Shown here: piece by piece, positions 62,910 to 64,000 of the stretch
How the letters are laid out: each line of letters starts with the position of its first letter
Numbering within the stretch: position 1 is the stretch's first letter
Origin: Candidatus Nitrosopumilus sp.
Lineage (GTDB): Archaea > Thermoproteota > Nitrososphaeria > Nitrososphaerales > Nitrosopumilaceae
NCBI GenBank assembly: GCA_016125975.1
Contig: JAEFCZ010000026.1
Span: 1-64,000 of the forward strand
Length of the DNA stretch: 64,000 bases
Direction of reading: 5' to 3'
Position numbers and translations under genes: made by a program
The notes under the pieces: generated by a model
Database searches by the model: none
What the model was told of the DNA's origin: nothing
What the model saw: only the letters and a program-made list of their open reading frames with translations

Positions 62910-63140
62910 ATGTCCTTAAATGAACAAGTTTCTAAAATCTTAGAAAACTTTGATAATGCTTCTTCAATTGAGATTGTTGACGTTTTAAAGCAAATTCGGC
63001 CTCAGTTTAAGAGTAATTTGACATCTGAATACCTTGATGGAAAAATCCAGAAAATTTTAGATGTTGATGATGAATCAGAAAAAAAGAAACAATGTAAAGC
63101 ATTAATCCCTTACCTGAATTGGTATTTGCAAGGAATTTAG
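62910..63140 (+). CDS. hypothetical helical protein, 76 aa
   Basis: Helical and charged (QVSKILENFDNASSIEIVDVL ... QCKALIPYLNWYLQG). It follows the previous small gene by 34 nt. Unrecognised. Confidence 0.5.
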   Translation: MSLNEQVSKILENFDNASSIEIVDVLKQIRPQFKSNLTSEYLDGKIQKILDVDDESEKKKQCKALIPYLNWYLQGI

Positions 63141-63142
63141 AA

Positions 63143-63568
63143 TTATTCTGAATATTCCTTTATTTTCTTAATAGCTGTTTTTATGATTTCTAAATCCTTT
63201 TGTGCTTCTGCCATATCCCCAACAACCTTCACAAAATACTCGTGTCCAGTATCTTGTGCTTTGTTTATATCTGATTCATAACACATGAGTGCCTTTTCAA
63301 AAAATGGAATCTCATCACTTAAGCTTTTTACAGCTTGAATGTCGTTAATGCTGTTTTGAATTTTTTCAATTACTTGATCAATTTTTGGAACTGTTTTCAT
63401 TGCTTGTTGATTTAAAACAGATGCAAACATTGCAGCAGAATCTTTTAACTCAGGACTATTTGCAATGGTTCTTAATCTTTTTCGATAATGTGATAATGAT
63501 TTTAAGAGAATCTCATATCCTCCTTCATCTTTTAGAAAAATTGCCCCCATCCACACTTTCTCAGTCAT
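63143..63568 (-). CDS. helical hypothetical protein, 141 aa
   Basis: All-helical, with coiled-coil-like stretches (TVPKIDQVIEKIQNSINDIQ and AEAQKDLEIIKTAIKKIKE). No motif recognised. It is convergent with the 76-aa gene. Confidence 0.6.
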   Translation of the reverse strand: MTEKVWMGAIFLKDEGGYEILLKSLSHYRKRLRTIANSPELKDSAAMFASVLNQQAMKTVPKIDQVIEKIQNSINDIQAVKSLSDEIPFFEKALMCYESDINKAQDTGHEYFVKVVGDMAEAQKDLEIIKTAIKKIKEYSE

Positions 63569-63646
63569 TTACCAAATTCTAATCAATGTGCTATAATTTA
63601 GTTGCCACACAAACTCTGTTTGAATTACTATTTCATTTCTTGAAAA

Positions 63647-63877
63647 TTATTCTTTATACTCAAAATTTTCTTGAATTGGAGGTTGGTTTCTATTAATGAG
63701 ATATAGTAAAACTCCTGCTACTGTAACTCCGATTCCACTAAGACCCACAAATGTTCCTGTATTTTTGATTAGCCTCAATGTGGGTTCAGTTTGACCTAAT
63801 TCAATTGAATAAAACATGACTAATCCTACTAAAAACATCGCTCCACCTATGCAGATCATTAGGATCTCTGTTTTCAC
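63647..63877 (-). CDS. two-span membrane protein, 76 aa
   Basis: Two hydrophobic segments (about 5-24 and 42-62) joined by a short polar loop and ending in an acidic tail. Unknown function. The rest of the window to 64000 shows an AT-rich region and a possible gene start (ATG at 63982) that runs off the end. Confidence 0.6.
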   Translation of the reverse strand: MKTEILMICIGGAMFLVGLVMFYSIELGQTEPTLRLIKNTGTFVGLSGIGVTVAGVLLYLINRNQPPIQENFEYKE

Positions 63878-64000
63878 AATTTTGTGTGCCTTTTCTAATT
63901 AATAAATCACCTAAAATTTATGCATGGGTAAATTTTTTTTAAAAAGTTATTTTTACTAGACTAGAACAAAATTAACCAAAGATGAATACGGTATGCAACA

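Overview
The window is AT-rich archaeal DNA. It most resembles a marine ammonia-oxidising archaeon (Nitrososphaerota/Thaumarchaeota, Nitrosopumilus-like). I infer this from a CdvA cell-division protein, archaeal EF-2, FEN-1, a proteasome beta subunit, an MqnE-like/MqnD-like pair, a long ThyX, an archaeal TrmI, many tiny zinc-binding proteins, and TATA boxes sitting about 25-30 nt upstream of start codons (leaderless promoters). No sequence search was run, so the species is not assigned. The window has one tRNA (Ser, anticodon CGA), no rRNA and no CRISPR array.

Layout. 1-4.46 kb is core: a Lys/Ala-rich basic protein cut by the window edge, a small zinc ribbon, a DRG-type GTPase, a DUF504 protein, phosphoglycolate phosphatase and ArgRS. 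About 4.5-14.94 kb is an accessory island. It starts with a decayed tyrosine recombinase and is bounded by a 16-bp direct repeat (4510-4525 and 14924-14939). It carries several two-gene modules that look like defence or toxin-antitoxin systems: a helical protein with a PIN-like nuclease behind an operator-like palindrome; an RNase J-like metallo-beta-lactamase nuclease with a restriction-endonuclease-like protein; HicB-HicA; a GHKL ATPase with a DUF1016-N-like partner downstream of a GATCACA repeat cluster; and a HEPN-like gene interrupted by one in-frame stop.

15-38.4 kb returns to mostly core genes: a broken matrixin protease, a structured-RNA candidate (16838-16937), TrmI, NnrD, an M20 peptidase, DoxX, proteasome beta, a PUA protein, homoserine dehydrogenase, MsrB, ThyX, CdvA, acetyl-CoA synthetase, a PAS protein, FEN-1, tRNA-Ser, a nitroreductase, SRPBCC proteins, a JAMM peptidase cluster and two oligopeptide-type ABC permeases. 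38.6-48.6 kb mixes two broken genes with a SWIM protein, an ArsC-like protein, a PAC2 protein, an SNF2 ATPase, superoxide dismutase, a duplicated secreted protein and small zinc proteins. 48.8-64 kb holds an FAD oxidase, an HD-domain protein, a J-domain membrane protein, an Lrp regulator, TPR proteins, MqnE/MqnD-like enzymes, a SIS protein and EF-2 followed by a scrambled copy of its own 3' end. It ends with a secreted protein whose start is frameshifted and with small hypotheticals.

Four genes carry clear reading-frame lesions (integrase, matrixin, secreted protein at 39.8-40.8 kb, gene at 38.6 kb). The HEPN-like gene, the secreted protein at 61.2 kb and a coiled-coil gene at 17.2 kb are probable or possible further cases. 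Either this genome is actively losing genes or the assembly has residual errors; reads would decide.
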